Notes: generated by a model not told the origin, from the sequence alone. A stretch of DNA of 64,000 nucleotides from Latrodectus hesperus (GCA_037975125.1 CM075857.1:22236822-22300821), one strand, 5' to 3'; counted from the stretch's first letter, positions 37,671 through 50,018 are shown. Made by a program: numbers and translations.

Positions 37671-38954
37671 ATATTTATATGCTTTTCAGACTTTAAAAAT
37701 TTTATAAAAGAATTGTATGAATATTTTTTCTTTTATTTGAAATTATGATTTTTAGTAGCGAGAACTTTTATTTTTCATATTCGACCTCTATCAAAAGAAT
37801 AACTGTTAGTGTTATAAGAATTAAATTATGTACTGAATTGTGGTGTGTGAACTATATATGTTGTGATTGTAATAACTTTTAATAAAAATACTCTCTCTCA
37901 ATTGTGACATGTTTTTGAAAAATTATATCAATAAATTTTATTAAGCTTAAGAGGGTCCCCCATACTTCAGAATAAAATCTCTACCATCAAAATATTATAG
38001 TTTATTGATTTTTATAGATTCCTCTAAAGTGTTATTTATTTAAAATTTAATGGGTTTCCAAAACAATTGTAAAATGTTTGTTTCAGATTTAATTTCTGGT
38101 AGTTTATATGTATAAGGCCAAACAGTCAACACTCAGTCAATTTACTTAACTCACTGAATATTTAATATTATATTGGGCTTGTGTGTGTGCAATACTATAA
38201 GAATATTTGAAGAGAACTTTAATGATTTTCACTTGACTGTTATGAAACTTGTGAGTTATTAATCTATTTACTACTTATTGTGTTTAATCAAATTAACAAA
38301 TTTAGTTTGTTAATTTTCATTTGGCTTGTTACTAATTTTATGTTAATATTTATTTAGATAATTTATTATATTAAAAAAATGTTCAGTACTACTAAACTCA
38401 CTGTAATTTATTTTCAAGGTACATAGGAAAATATCTAACATTTTTTGCTAGCTTATTTGAATACTTTGAAATTTTCCATCATGAATATTTTTATTAAACT
38501 AAGAATAATTTTTTGAGAGAATTTTGAAGTAATCATTAAATATAATTGTGATTTAAATAAAATAAAAATATTCTCATTAATTTTTGCAATTTGTTTCTGT
38601 TTACAAATATAGTTATAATTATGTATATGCAAACAATTTTTGTGCATATTTGGTTAAGAATAATTTTAAAATAAAGTATTTAAGAAAGTTGATAACTCCT
38701 GGAATTTAATTCTTGGAAATCTGTACGAACCCCGCTCTTGATAGTTGTAACTCCAACTCCTTCCCAAAAATTAATGTTTTTTCCCCCTCAAAAAAAATTC
38801 AATACGTAAATCAAATAGAAGTATTTTTTTAAAAAATAATTTTAGGATAGGCAACAAGCAAAATGTGCAATCTGAAAGTCCTCGTAAATAATAAGTCCCT
38901 AGGAGCAATGGAAAAAATAAATTGATTGGAATTATAACAAACTGGCAGTTGGTG

Positions 38955-38959
<5 letters not shown>
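37671..38959. other. No gene seen
   Basis: AT-rich; a further AATAAA lies near 37881. Confidence 0.6.

Positions 38960-39010
<51 letters not shown>
38960..39010. repeat. (AT)n microsatellite
   Basis: About 50 bases of AT dinucleotide. Confidence 0.9.
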
Positions 39011-39439
39011 AACTCTTACAGAATAGAACTGCTATTTTAGAAGATGAGAATTATATATTTTACAGTTAAAAATATTTTATATATTGTTCTTTTCACAGTA
39101 AAAAAAAAAATTTAATTGCAAATGTTTATCATTTTAGCAAATTTAAACTGCTCATATATAATTTGTTCTAATGCTTAATAGAAAATTTTCTTATATATTC
39201 AAATATAGAATCATTTTAATGTTAAATAAAGCAATAATAAGTGATAAAATTTGCAATATTGTTATTAGCTGAAAATTTATTATTATTTTAGGAAAAGTAA
39301 AGCAATTTTATACGCTGTTTAAATATTAGATAATTTCTGTGCCTATTTCTCAATCCATATACTGACATAAAAAATTAAGAGGTTAATTAACATAGAAACC
39401 AAATGGAAGTTTGCTACTAGAAATGTTTTATATTACTCT

Positions 39440-40064
39440 AATTGTGTAACAGGCGGCCATTGATCATGATGCCCGCCCACACCATGACACTGCATGTCGG
39501 ATATCGGTCCCTTTCCTAGATATTTTCTGGACGATAAGCAGTACCACACTCGCGCCGGATCAGTTGGCGTCTACAGTCCGATAACAGACTGAACCTACTC
39601 TCATCTGAGAATAGTACGCATGCCCAGTCCTGTTCAGTCCAATTGCGATGCTCACGACACCATTGCAAACGGGCAGTACGATGCTGTCTGGTCAATGGGA
39701 CACACACAACAGGTCTGCGGGCATATAGTCCTCCTCCCCTCAAACGTCTGGCAACAGTTTTTCGGGAGATCTGTTTTCCTGAGGCAGGAAGAAACTGATT
39801 TGCCATCTGCTGATCTGTGGTGCGCCTGTTCCTTTTTGCTGATAGGATGATATATCTGTCTTCTGCAGGCGTCGTACTTCTAGCACGACCTCCCCCGTGC
39901 CACCTACTACACATTCCAGTAGTTTTAAATGAATTCCACAGCCGTGAAACAACGTTGTGAGCGATGTCGAACTCCCTGGCAACATCTGTTATTTTTCGCC
40001 CTTCTTCGATCTTTCCAATAATTTCGCCACGCATAAAATCATCTAAGTGATGTCGGGAAGACAT
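39440..40064 (-). pseudogene. Tc1-like transposase, N-terminal two thirds, truncated
   Basis: The minus frame starts M-S-S-R-H-H-L-D-D-F-M-R-G-E-I (Met at 40064). It has a paired-type double HTH (I-T-D-V-A-R-E-F-D-I-A-H-N-V-V-S-R-L-W; I-S-R-K-T-V-A-R-R-L-R) and W-A-C-V-L-F-S-D-E-S-R-F with the first catalytic D. A TAG at 39516-39518 interrupts the frame, and it continues to V-M-V-W-A-G-I-M before homology stops near 39440. The second D and final E are absent. No inverted repeats were found. Confidence 0.85.
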
Positions 40065-40913
40065 GCCAAAAATTTCAAGTTCGTCTATTAAATCTTTCCT
40101 GTAAAACTTTGACTTGAAACAATTGTCCACACCCGTCAAATCCTTTGAAGCTCTTATGAACGCTATCACATGATGAACAGGCGTGGAAAAAAAATTTTCA
40201 TACGCATACTTTTTACTATATCCCGCACTTATTCTAATTTTCTACATTTTGTTTCCTTTCATTTTGTGGTTGCTATGGATGATAGTGTTATCCGTCCTTA
40301 GCAATTGTCCAGCAGTGTACTAGGCTACCATGGTCCTATGATAATTGCTTAGAACTGTGAAGGGGAGATCTACAGAAAGAAATATGAACCATTCTAAAAT
40401 TCAGTCTTAAACTGAACATTTTTTGGCTTAGAACTTCCTGCTTTTTCAATTTATGAAATGTGTTTTAAAAAGAACAATAAATAAATTATCATTGTAAAAT
40501 GTTTTGCTATCCATATAATTTAATGCGTCACATAAATCACGCATACGCAGTTAGTGACAAAATAAAATTCCCAATTTCCCATCGAGTCTTATATTCTCGG
40601 CAGTTTACCTTAAAATTGTTAATCTTTCTCTGAAATATTTCGTATTACTGTTAGAATAATTGATCTGTACTCTTAAATGATGGTATTTGATCCGATAATT
40701 TCATTAAATTTAAATGCATATGAGTTTTAACTTTTAGTTAATATTTGTTGGGTGTTATGAAAAATTTTAGCTAACGGATTAATTTTAGCTATATATTTTT
40801 GCGGAATTAATGTAGTTTTTCTTTTTTACTTTATTAAAATAATTATTTTCAGTGAGCTAGTTTTATTTACCACTAAAAAAAATATTTTGAAATAGTACTT
40901 AAGGATTTTTGTT
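40065..40913. other. No gene seen
   Basis: AT-rich; the first ~200 bases may be 5' non-coding sequence of the Tc1 remnant. Confidence 0.5.
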
Positions 40914-41614
40914 CTGTGAAAAAAGTAGGAGGACACCTGCATAAATATTCTCATTTTGAAATCTGTAGCAGTTTAATATGTTGAAAACATTTTTTTCACT
41001 GTTTTTCTTTCAAAAAATATATTTTGTAGAAAAAATCTTCAATTTTTGTACACAGTTAAAATGCCTAGGGGAAAACATTAAGTGAATTTCAAAAAGACCA
41101 AATTGTGGCATATAAAGATGCAGGCAAAAGTGTAAGAGAAATTGCAAGGCACATACACGTCCGTCAAAATGCTGTTTGTAACTTCTTGAAAAATCCAGAG
41201 TCAGAGGAAACCCAAGAAATTGAGACCACGTGATCAAAGAAAAATCCTTAAATAACTTATTGGAAAATCACTAGAGGAAGCTGAAATCACAATGTCAATG
41301 ACATTGAGAATTTGTTTTAAATAAATAAAGTTCGAAATTGGCCACGGTCTGCTAAATGTTTAGGCCTCAGTATTGCTAAAAATACATGCCAGTAATTCTT
41401 AGACTAGTTTACACCTGGAAAAGGCAATATAAATCTTCGATCGAACATCAAGAATTTTTGAATTTTGTTAGGGACAATTTTTGTCAAACCTAAATTCAAG
41501 ATTAATGCTAAATAGTGTCTTTGAAGTAATTAAAGCAAATGGAATAATTCCTTTAGAAAATAAAACAAGAGTTTTATTTTTATTATTTAGAACTGTCCTA
41601 CTTTTTTCACACAG
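40914..41614 (+). mobile_element. Tc3-type element, internally deleted
   Basis: Imperfect inverted termini: left 40914-40934 (CTGTGAAAAAAGTAGGAGG) and right 41593-41614, which reads inward CTGTGTGAAAAAAGTAGGAC. A + frame begins M-P-R-G-K near 41061 and, after one shift, L-S-E-F-Q-K-D-Q-I-V-A-Y-K-D-A-G-K-S-V, a Tc3-type HTH. Fragments up to E-F-L-N-F-V-R-D-N-F near 41450-41480 follow. The catalytic core is deleted. Confidence 0.65.
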
Positions 41615-41957
41615 TATGATGTGGTTGAAACTAATTTTTAACTGTAATAGAAGTTTTTATTTTATGCTATAGATATAGTTATCTGATTGTAAATAAGTCT
41701 TTATAAGTGTTGTAATAAAATTACACTGCTGGCCTCCGTAAATGCAACACCCTAAAGGAAGCATGCAAATAGCATGAAATTTACAACATACATTAGCGGA
41801 AGTGAGATATGCAAATGATTAGAATTTCAACGCAGACGCACATCACACTCGCCTGTGGTGCCACTTCAAAGCACTATTAAAGGCTTGAAGATTTCAACGA
41901 TATCTCACTGTTCGGCAATTGTTTTTTTTTTTCCCCAAAAGAAAAAAACGATCAATT

Positions 41958-42827
41958 ATGCCTTATAGAAAACAGCGATCATTTTTAAATCAAGTATCCG
42001 AGTTCGACAGAGGAAGGATAGTGGCTTACCGAGATTGTGGATTACCTTTCCGGGAAATCGGTTGTCGTGTTGGACGAAACCAAACAACTGTAATGCGAAT
42101 ATATGATAGTTGGATGCAGGAGGGTACGACGGACCGACATCTTCGATCGCATCCACCTCAGTGCACCACTTCACGTGATGACAGGTAAATTGTGCGCATG
42201 GCAGTATCGGATCGCTCAGCCATATCATGAGCCAATGCACAGCACATTCAATCTGTAACGCATCATCCAGCGTCAGCGCGTAACATTCGACGCCCTTTAC
42301 AACAAAGTGGTCTGCCCACAAGACGCCCGTTGCTTCGTCTACCTTTGATGAAGAAACACCGACGTCTCCTCCGTCAATGGTGGGATGAAAGAAGGATGCG
42401 GACGGTAGAATAGAATGAAATTGTCTTTACTGACGTGTCACGCTTCTGTCTGCAACACCTAAGGATGGTCGCATTCAAGTCTGGAGAAACCGTGGAGAGA
42501 GAATGCTGAACAGCTGCGTTATGCACCACTACACTGGTCCTGCATCGGGTATTATGGTATGGGGCGGTATTGGATATCACTTTCGTTCTCCTCTAGAACG
42601 CATTGCCGGTGCTTTAAACAGCCAGCGCTACATCTCCGAGGCGTTGGAACCAGTTGTCCTTTTTTTACCTTCATGGCTTGCCCACAGCAATATTTCAACA
42701 GGATAATGCGCGACTGCACGTAGCACGCATTGTTGAAGGGTTTTTCGTCAATCACCAGATTGAATTGGCTCTCTCACCGGTTCGATATCCGGATCTTTCA
42801 CCAATGGAAAACATGTGGTCTATGGTT
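41958..42827 (+). pseudogene. Tc1-like transposase, 5' part before the LINE
   Basis: ATG 41958 opens M-P-Y-R-K-Q-R-S-F-L-N-Q-V-S-E-F-D-R-G-R, then a double HTH (L-P-F-R-E-I-G-C-R-V-G-R-N-Q-T-T-V-M). After stops and shifts: I-V-F-T-D-V-S-R-F (first D, normally D-E-S), I-F-Q-Q-D-N-A-R-L-H (second D), and Y-P-D-L-S-P-M-E-N-M-W-S-M-V (final E), where the LINE interrupts. The stop after S-R-D-D-R at 42186-42188 is the first break. Confidence 0.8.
42815..42827. repeat. Left target-site duplication of the LINE (13 bp)
   Basis: GTGGTCTATGGTT, repeated exactly at 47800-47812. Confidence 0.92.
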
Positions 42828-43020
42828 CTTCTTCTTCTTCTTAAGGTTGGATTTGTATGTCATTGGCACCTCTGCTTTAATCAGCATTTTGTACCATTAA
42901 CTCCAAATCCAATGTTTCCTAGTTCCAGTTACTCGGGTCACCCACTTTATTAATAAAGTCCGATAACCCTTTAATGAAGTCTAGGTGTAACTCTCTAGTA
43001 TGAATAATGCCTAAAGAAGT

Positions 43021-46000
43021 TCATCTAGGGAGGGCAAGAGCCTCGCATTCGTAAATGATATGCTTGGCCGTTTCCTCTTGCGTATGACATTTCCTGCAGA
43101 TAGGGTCTTGCTGAAACAGTCCCATTTTATGGAGATGTTTTCTGAAATAGTAGTGCCCAGTTATGAAGCCTATGATTAAACGTATCTTCTGCCTAGAGCA
43201 TCCAAGAATTTCAAAGGCAATCCTCGCTGATGATCCACAGATCATACTTTTAGCGTGGGTTTGACCAGGAGTGTTGAGCCAAGTTTCATACATCTTCCGT
43301 TTTTCACAATCTAAGAACATTGGTTTTTGCAGTCTTCAAATTGATCCCACAAAAAGGTTCTGCACCAATGGGAACAAAAGACGATCCTTGTTTAGCAAGC
43401 TCATCAGCCCTTTCATTACCTTCGATACCTTTGTGCCCTGGCACCCATACAAGAATCACCTTGTTTCTAGTTACCAGTTCTGTAAGAAGGTTTCTACATT
43501 CCAAAATCATTTTAGATTTGATTTCGAAAGAATTAAGCGCTTTTAAAGCGGCTTGACTGTCACTAAAAATGAGAATCCGCTTACCGTAGTAGCCCTTCCT
43601 CATATTTAGTCGCAGACAGTGGATAATGGCCAAAACTTCTGCTTGAAAGACCGTAGAGTATCGCCCAAGGCTTACAGACAGGCTGGTTCTTGGTGACACG
43701 CCACATACTCCCAGTCCTGAGAGGCTGTTTTTCAGTGATCCATCTGTGTATCAGATTAGATCTCCTGTTTTAGTTTCAAACATGTTGTTATCTCATTCGT
43801 CTCTAGTTGGAAAAACTATTTCAAATGTCCTATCAAACATGTATGATTTTTCCATGATGTCCGAGGGCATCAGGAAAGTAGGATCTTGAATTTTCCTGGT
43901 AATGCCCCTGTGCCCTTTGGCAACAGGCTAGTCTTACCAGTGGTTTTGCAGCTTCATTCTGTATGCAGTCATTCTAGCAGTGCTGCAGATGAAGATGTCT
44001 AAGGGAGTCAGATCCAATATAAACTCCAATTCTCTGGTTGTCGCGGTGGACATTGCTCCTGTGATGCAGAGACAGGCCAGTCTTTGTAGACCTCCTAGTC
44101 TGTCAATCACAGTCCTCTGTTCCACCTTACGCCACCAGATCACACAGGCATTTGTGAGAATGGGCCTGACAATAGCTGTGTACATCCATAACATCAGTTT
44201 TGGATGTAAACCCCAGTTTTTACCAAGCATTCACCTGCAAATCATAATGCTTTTCTTTGCTCGGTTGATCCTATCATCAATGTGCTTATTCCAGGTGAGT
44301 TTCTGGTCTAAATAGATACCCAGATACTTCACCTCTGAAGCCACATTGATTTCAACATCAAAAAGTCTCGGTATGAAAAAACCCTTCCGTTTCTTTTTGC
44401 GTGTAAAAGATACAAGGTAGGTTTTCTGAGGATTAACCATCAGGTCCCTATCCATGCACCATTGCCCTACATAACTTAGAGCATCCTGCATGAGATGACA
44501 AGTTATGTCGAAATCTTTGCCAAGGATAAGGATGGCAATGTCATCAGCATATCCTTGCGTATAATAGCCCCTATCATTTAGATGTTTTATAAGGCTATTT
44601 ACAGCTAGGTTCCACAGTAATGGTGACAGAACACTTCCTTGAGGACAACCTCTTTTTTCAAATGATTCACCGAAGATGTTCATTTGTATACATCTAGTCG
44701 AAATTAAGGCCTCAATCCAAGTACACAGGTTCTGATTAATCCTTGCCCCTCTAAGTGAATTGAGGATGGATGGATAGGAAGTGTTATCAAAGGCACTCTG
44801 GATATCGAAGAAAGTTGCCAAGGCAATATCTTTTGGATCCAGAGTGGTTTCAATCTTGGAAACTAGCTGATGTAGAGCGGTTTCAGTAGATTTGCCAGGT
44901 TGATAGGCAAATTGAAGAGCATGCAAGGACTTCTGGACTATTACTACCCAAGTAATCTCTAATATGCCGATCAATGATTTTCTCCATAATTTTAAGAAAG
45001 AATGAAGAAAGACTGATTGGTCTGTAAGACTTGGCCAGGTCATAGGTGTCCTTGCCAGATTTAGGAATGAAAACAATCCTAGTCTTTTGCCATATCTTTG
45101 GTATGTAACCCAGTGCTAAGCTAATTCTGTAAATTCTAGTTAGCACTGGTATGAGAACCTCCTCTGCCTTCTGGATCATGATGGGCATAATTCCATCAGG
45201 CCCTGGGCTTTTTAGAGGTCTAAAGGCAAAGATTGCTCATGTAACAATGTTGTAGTTAACGATAATTCTAGCGATGGTCCAGTGATCGCTATTGACTCTT
45301 TGCAAAGAGCCAATGCAGTGCTCCCCTTCGTTGCTATAAATATCTCTAGCTCCTGGAAATTAGGTTTTGGTCATAATTTCCATAACCTCTTTCCCGGAAG
45401 CAGCACTCCTCGTCCTTTAAGGTGCCAACCAAAATAGGTTCATCTCTTTTAAGGAGTTTTTGGAGTCTAGCTCCTTCAGAAATAGAATCTATCTCTTTAC
45501 AGAACTTCCTCCAGGAGTTAATTTTGCTTTTCCTAACAAGTTTGTTATAATTAGTGAGGGCCGTTTTATAGTTTCATATTCACCATTTTTCTTGTCTTTA
45601 TTAAAAAGTTTTCTAACATGTGCTCTTTCGGCTGCTAGAGAGTCATTCCATTAAGGACATTTGAGTTTAGCTCTCCTAGTGCGAATAGGGCAATTGTTAT
45701 GATAAGAATCTAGAATGCTACTCTGCAGAAGGTCTGCTGTAACTTCTAGATCGTAGTTGTCTCTAATAGGTCTGTTTCCGAGCTCAACCAACCCAGTCAG
45801 TTCCTCCTGGAATTTCTTCCAGTCCGTCCTAACTGGGTCTCTAAATATGCGATCCAGACACACATTAGAGTGAATTTCAAAATGAATGTTTTGATGATCT
45901 GAGCCACAGAAGGTCTGTCATCTACTTTCCAATTTTTGATATTGTTACTAATCAGCGTTGTCTCTAGAGTAATGTCAATTACTTCAGTTTGATTGGAAGT

Positions 46001-46561
46001 AATGAAAGTCGGTTCGTTGCCCTCAGTTAGAATATCTAACCCGTAGTTTAGAATGAATTCTAAAAGGCACTCACCTCTTTTATTTGTGTCCGTACTTCCC
46101 CAGACAACATGATGAGCATTACAGTCTAGTCCTAGGACTACTTGTAAGTTGTTATTACTGCAAAAGTTCATGAGCTTGTGCAGAGAATGGTCAGGTGGAG
46201 CCTTCTCTTCATAGGGCAAGTACCCAGAGCCAAAAACAATTTCTCTGTCTTTACCCTCTATGTTGAGTCTGAATTTCACAGCTGTCAGGTCCCTAAGGAT
46301 AAATTCAGAGAGGGGTAAAACCTCAATGTTTTTATGTAAGAGTATACAAGCTCTAGCGTTGCTATTGTTACAATAGATAAGCTTACCTTTAGTTACTTTG
46401 AGGCCACTGATTCTCCCCCTAACCAGCCAGGGTTCCTGAATCAGGGCCAGGTGTATATCCCCAGCAAGAAACTTCTTACTGAGGTTAGTAGTACCACTTC
46501 TACTGTGGTGGAGGTTGGCTTGAACTACCTTCACCCCCATCAGCAGGAGCAGGTTTGTCAA
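43021..46561 (-). pseudogene. LINE ORF2: endonuclease, reverse transcriptase, RNase H
   Basis: Minus strand from 46561: AP-endonuclease (V-K-V-V-Q-A-N-L-H-H-S; A-L-I-Q-E-P-W; G-L-D-C-N-A-H-H-V-V-W-G) to about 45800. The linker and RT follow (P-G-P-D-G-I-M-P near 45190-45215; K-S-Y-R-P-I-S-L-S; F-A-Y-Q-P-G-K-S-T-E; G-C-P-Q-G-S-V-L-S-P-L; catalytic G-Y-A-D-D-I-A near 44540). RNase H covers 43304-43699 (F-Q-A-E-V-L-A-I; F-S-D-S-Q-A-A; W-V-P-G-H-K-G-I-E-G-N-E-R-A-D). Last comes a C-x2-C-x7-H-x4-C knuckle (C-R-K-C-H) near 43040-43110. Several frameshifts and stops make it inactive. Confidence 0.88.
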
Positions 46562-46566
46562 GTACT

Positions 46567-47482
46567 TTAGCCTGCACTTGGTGAAATAAGAAACTTATAT
46601 CCCTTTACACCAAGTGTGGCAGCATCTAGTTCAGGCACACTAAGAACGATGGTCCGCCCAGATGGGTCGTTCTTAATGTTAAGAACGTTCCACTCCATTG
46701 GAGTGACCCCACCGTTCTGTGCCTCGATTTTTCTCGGGAGCTCTTTAGGCTCCAGTTTACTACAGATTTTCGGCAGTTTTGCAATTATCTCGGTGGTTCT
46801 GACAAGTTCCCTTGCCTCACCCACCAAGAGTTTTTGCTCCTGCCAGGGGCTTATGTCACTGACATTCTGTTCCAGCCACTTTGAGCTCTCCAGATCTGCA
46901 CAGTTGACAATAAGTGCCCCATTCTCAAGTTTACAGGATAGTAGATTGGGGCAAAACCCTCCTCATTCCTTCCTATTTTCTTGGTTAACAAGAGTTCCAG
47001 GTCGAAGGCCTGTTCCTCTGTTAACCGTTTTTCCGGATGACCCTCTATGAGCACAGCCATCTTGATCACCGTGAGAGCCGCCCTGTAGGTAAATCCACCA
47101 GGTCCTTCTCTCTTGGCAGCCTTTCCGGCCTTGCCCTGGTTCGTCCGGTTGGCGGGACGCTTCTCGCCTTTGGTTGCCTTGGGTTTTTCAACCCAAATCC
47201 CCTCAGCCATTTTGCGCTCCTTCACCAGCTTCCTTTTCTGGGCACCGGAAAGTCTCTTTTTAAGCTTGATTCTGGTCAGAGAATCAGTCCTGCTAGCGAT
47301 AGCTTCCGACTTTCACCAGAAGAAGATGGTTTGGAGGTCATTCCTACCTCCTGTGAAGGATTCATTGCTGCCCCTTCACTAGATTGCCTCTGGGTTCCCT
47401 TGTCTTTTTCAGCAAGGTCTACTTCAGAGGTTTCACCTGCAAATGCAGAAAGGTTTGTTATTTTAATTGTCTTTTCAGCCAT
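46567..47482 (-). pseudogene. LINE ORF1 (DUF4780-like), frameshifted
   Basis: The likely start is M-A-E-K-T-I-K-I-T-N at 47482; 22 in-frame residues lie upstream. The frame breaks at about 47285, continues in another (K-R-K-L-V-K-E-R-K-M-A-E-G, then a Lys/Arg/Gly-rich stretch, then A-V-L-I-E-G-H-P-E-K-R-L-T-E-E-Q near 47020) and shifts again near 46850, ending L-G-V-K-G-Y-K-F-L-I-S-P-S-A-G. The middle resembles the DUF4780 domain common next to arthropod LINE ORF2s; the role is presumably RNA binding. No zinc knuckles seen. Confidence 0.7.
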
Positions 47483-47799
47483 AAAATAACAGTTAATAAG
47501 TTCAGGTAATATGACAGTCCACCCATTATTGCCTGAGTTACTGGGCAAGGCAAATTACTCTAGAAGTTCGCCAGGAAATTAGAGGCTCTGTTAAGACACA
47601 ATTACCGCGGTGCCAAATAACCCTAGGCACGGGTCGCATAACACCAGGGTTTACGGGAGCTGGTTCACGGCCTCTGATTCTATATTCAAGGCTATCCTGT
47701 CATTTCTACAGGACATTCGGCTATCCACCACCTGCCGACGTGCCTGGTGGCTGCTCAAGCCCCAGGAAGGTATACGTATGCATATCCTCCTGGTTCCAG

Positions 47800-47812
47800 G
47801 TGGTCTATGGTT
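47800..47812. repeat. Right target-site duplication of the LINE (13 bp)
   Basis: GTGGTCTATGGTT, identical to 42815-42827. Confidence 0.92.
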
Positions 47813-48000
47813 ACTCAATGATTGACCCAGATCATATCCCCAGCAGCTACATCAGATCTACTTTGGCAACGTGGAAGCTGCTTGGTCTGCTGTACCCCAA
47901 GAAAACATCCAAATTCTCTTTGAATCAATGCGGAGGCTTGTGGCAGCGGTGATCTCCAACAATGAAGGCTACTCTGGCTACCGATTTTGGCAGAAACCAC
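47813..48000 (+). pseudogene. Tc1-like transposase, 3' end after the LINE
   Basis: It continues the interrupted transposase with a T-L-A-T-W-K-L and A-W-S-A-V-P-Q-E-N-I-Q-I-L-F-E-S-M-R-R-L-V type C-terminal helix, followed by the same 3' non-coding sequence seen at 16370-16500. Confidence 0.75.
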
Positions 48001-48297
48001 ACTTCACAGAAGTCTATAAATTTAGTCATTTGATACTTGGTCAACATGTTATTTACAAAGTAAATTTTGTTGTGATATCTCTTGACTTTCTTGGTGTTGC
48101 AATTTGGGTGGTCAGTAGTGTATTTTGTAAAAATTCAAAGTTCTTCCCTTATTGGAAAAAAAAACCCTAGTGTCCTACTTTTTCCATGCAGTGTAAAAGA
48201 TTTTTTACTTTAGAACACTTAGTTGATTATTATGGTTTTTTTCTACATTTGTTAGAGTCAGATTACTTAGAATACTTTATTTCCATTTTTACTGATA

Positions 48298-48507
48298 GTG
48301 GAGCTCAGTGAATTCAAAAACGTTAAAGGATCTCGAACCAGGCGATTGAAAGCTCAACTTTTAAATGAGATGCGAAGATTGGTGGACCCAGAACTGGATG
48401 AAACTGCATCGAAGTCTTTTGTTACAATGATTATCAGTCAATACGCCTCTTCATTAATCTTTACTTCTCCATTGCTTCAAGGAATTATTTTAATAAGACT
48501 GTTATAA
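48298..48507 (+). CDS. Exon-like ORF, unknown protein
   Basis: An acceptor-like TTTCCATTTTTACTGATAG ends at 48298. The open frame then reads E-L-S-E-F-K-N-V-K-G-S-R-T-R-R-L-K-A-Q-L and continues with N-E-M-R-R-L-V-D-P-E-L-D-E-T-A to TAA at 48505-48507. Composition is protein-like (basic amphipathic helix, then acidic, then hydrophobic) and unlike the transposons around it. The entry phase would fit the alternative donor after 34978 in TPX2 and create a Met codon, but phase agreement alone has a one-in-three chance. Domain not recognised. Confidence 0.35.
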   Translation: MELSEFKNVKGSRTRRLKAQLLNEMRRLVDPELDETASKSFVTMIISQYASSLIFTSPLLQGIILIRLL

Positions 48508-50018
48508 AATAATTATAAAAAATTATGTAGCTTGTGTTTTATCTAAAGTTGATCAATTTCTACTCTATTTGGAAAAGAAAAAAGCATTTTAGCAACATTC
48601 CCTAAAGTTTTTTGGTTTTAAGAGCTACATTTTGTTACTTTTATTTACTAGTTTTTAAATTAAATTATTATTTTTATTTTATGAATAAAATATTAAAAAA
48701 TATTATTAAGTATCAATTTTACTTTAATCAACTTGTGCAAAATGCTATATTTTCAAAAATTCCCAAATATACGGAAGGAAATATTTTTCTTCTTAATAAT
48801 AGGTGTTTATGCCTATTTTTAAAAGCATTTATTTTCTATTTTAATTAGTTTCCAAACTAAACTATGATCTCATAAGAAAATTCCTCTAAACATAAAATAT
48901 CTATTAAAAATAATTATTTTTAATATTGATATAAATATAAGAAATTTCAATTATTTAATTTTTACATATTTTAAAACAATATTTAATTTTTAAATCATTT
49001 AAATTTTAAATATCGCATGAGTTTTTACTTTTAATTGAAAATTTTAATTTAATTTATTGCATACATGAGTATAATAATTTTTTAAAATATTGTGTATTTA
49101 AATATTTATACTTCTAACTTTAAAAGTACAGAAACTACAATAATAAAGTTAATTAAACATATATACCCGCGAAAAAAGAATTTCCTTTAAATTAAAATTT
49201 GTATATATAGCATTTTGTTCTACTATGTCTATTGAAAGAGAATATTCTTGTGTGAAATTTTTTAAGAAATTTTTTCTCAACTTATTATTTGATATTTTCC
49301 GATTAGACACGTGTTTAAATTTCAAATCTAAGGAAATATAAAATTATTGTGGTATAGAAAATTTTCAAAAGAATCCCAAAAAGTCCAACAACAGCCTTTT
49401 GGATTGTTGTTTACACAGATAAATTAATAGATTTTATTTTTTAGTAGCCTTACGTTGATCAAAGTAATAAATATCAAGCGCTATTGAAGTAAGTGTACCA
49501 AAAAATAATTTTGAATTCTTCTTTTCTTCAAAGCTTTATATTCAATTTTTTCCATACTTCTTCAAGAAATAATATTTGACAAAATAATATATTGTACAGA
49601 AGGCACTTTCGGTGATGTCCAGGAACGACAGGAAAGAAAATTTAATCCAAATATTAAATATCCACCCAAATTTCGAAAAACTTCCAATGGCTGTAAAATA
49701 TGAAAGTTATAATATTAATCTAATGAACTGATAAATTTGAAAGGATTTTAGAAAGTTAAATAATATAAAGAAGAGAAAGTAATATAAAATTATGTATACT
49801 TTCCTTACTGATTACGTATATTTTGTATTGTTTCAAGAAATTTTATTTCTAAGATAGAATGAGTTTGAAGAGAGCCATTCTATTTTCTTTTTCTGATTTA
49901 AATACAATGAATCAGATTACATAGATTAGATTTTTAAATCGGAGCATAAAATTTTATGATATGTCTTTATATAAAAAGTTTATGATGATTAAACTAAAAG
50001 TAATTTGTAATATTTGTT
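48508..50018. other. No gene seen
   Basis: Extremely AT-rich, with only short open frames. Confidence 0.6.

Larger units (their letters stand above)
42828..47799 (-). mobile_element. Near full-length LINE (DUF4780-type ORF1; EN-RT-RNase H ORF2)
   Basis: Minus strand, 4972 bases, bounded by a 13-bp duplication. The 5' end is at 47799 (CTGGAACCAG) and the 3' end has an (AAG)n tail, seen as CTTCTTCTTCTTCTT at 42828-42842. It has two ORFs, both frameshifted. Domain order (AP endonuclease, RT, RNase H, C-terminal zinc knuckle) places it in the I/R1/LOA group; the exact clade is not resolved. The internally deleted relative at 61080-61840 shares both ends. Confidence 0.9.
41724..48193 (+). mobile_element. 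Tc1-like element split by a LINE
   Basis: Flanked by TA (41722-41723 and 48194-48195). The termini start CACTGC on both ends and are otherwise imperfect. Removing the LINE and one target copy (42828-47812) leaves about 1.5 kb, a normal Tc1 length. Confidence 0.85.

Noticed and set aside
46616..47489. + strand 144- and 150-codon ORFs
   Set aside because: Antisense shadows of the LINE ORF1.
42828..47799. Endogenous retrovirus or LTR retrotransposon
   Set aside because: No long terminal repeats; it has an AP endonuclease, an AAG tail and a 13-bp duplication, which define a LINE.
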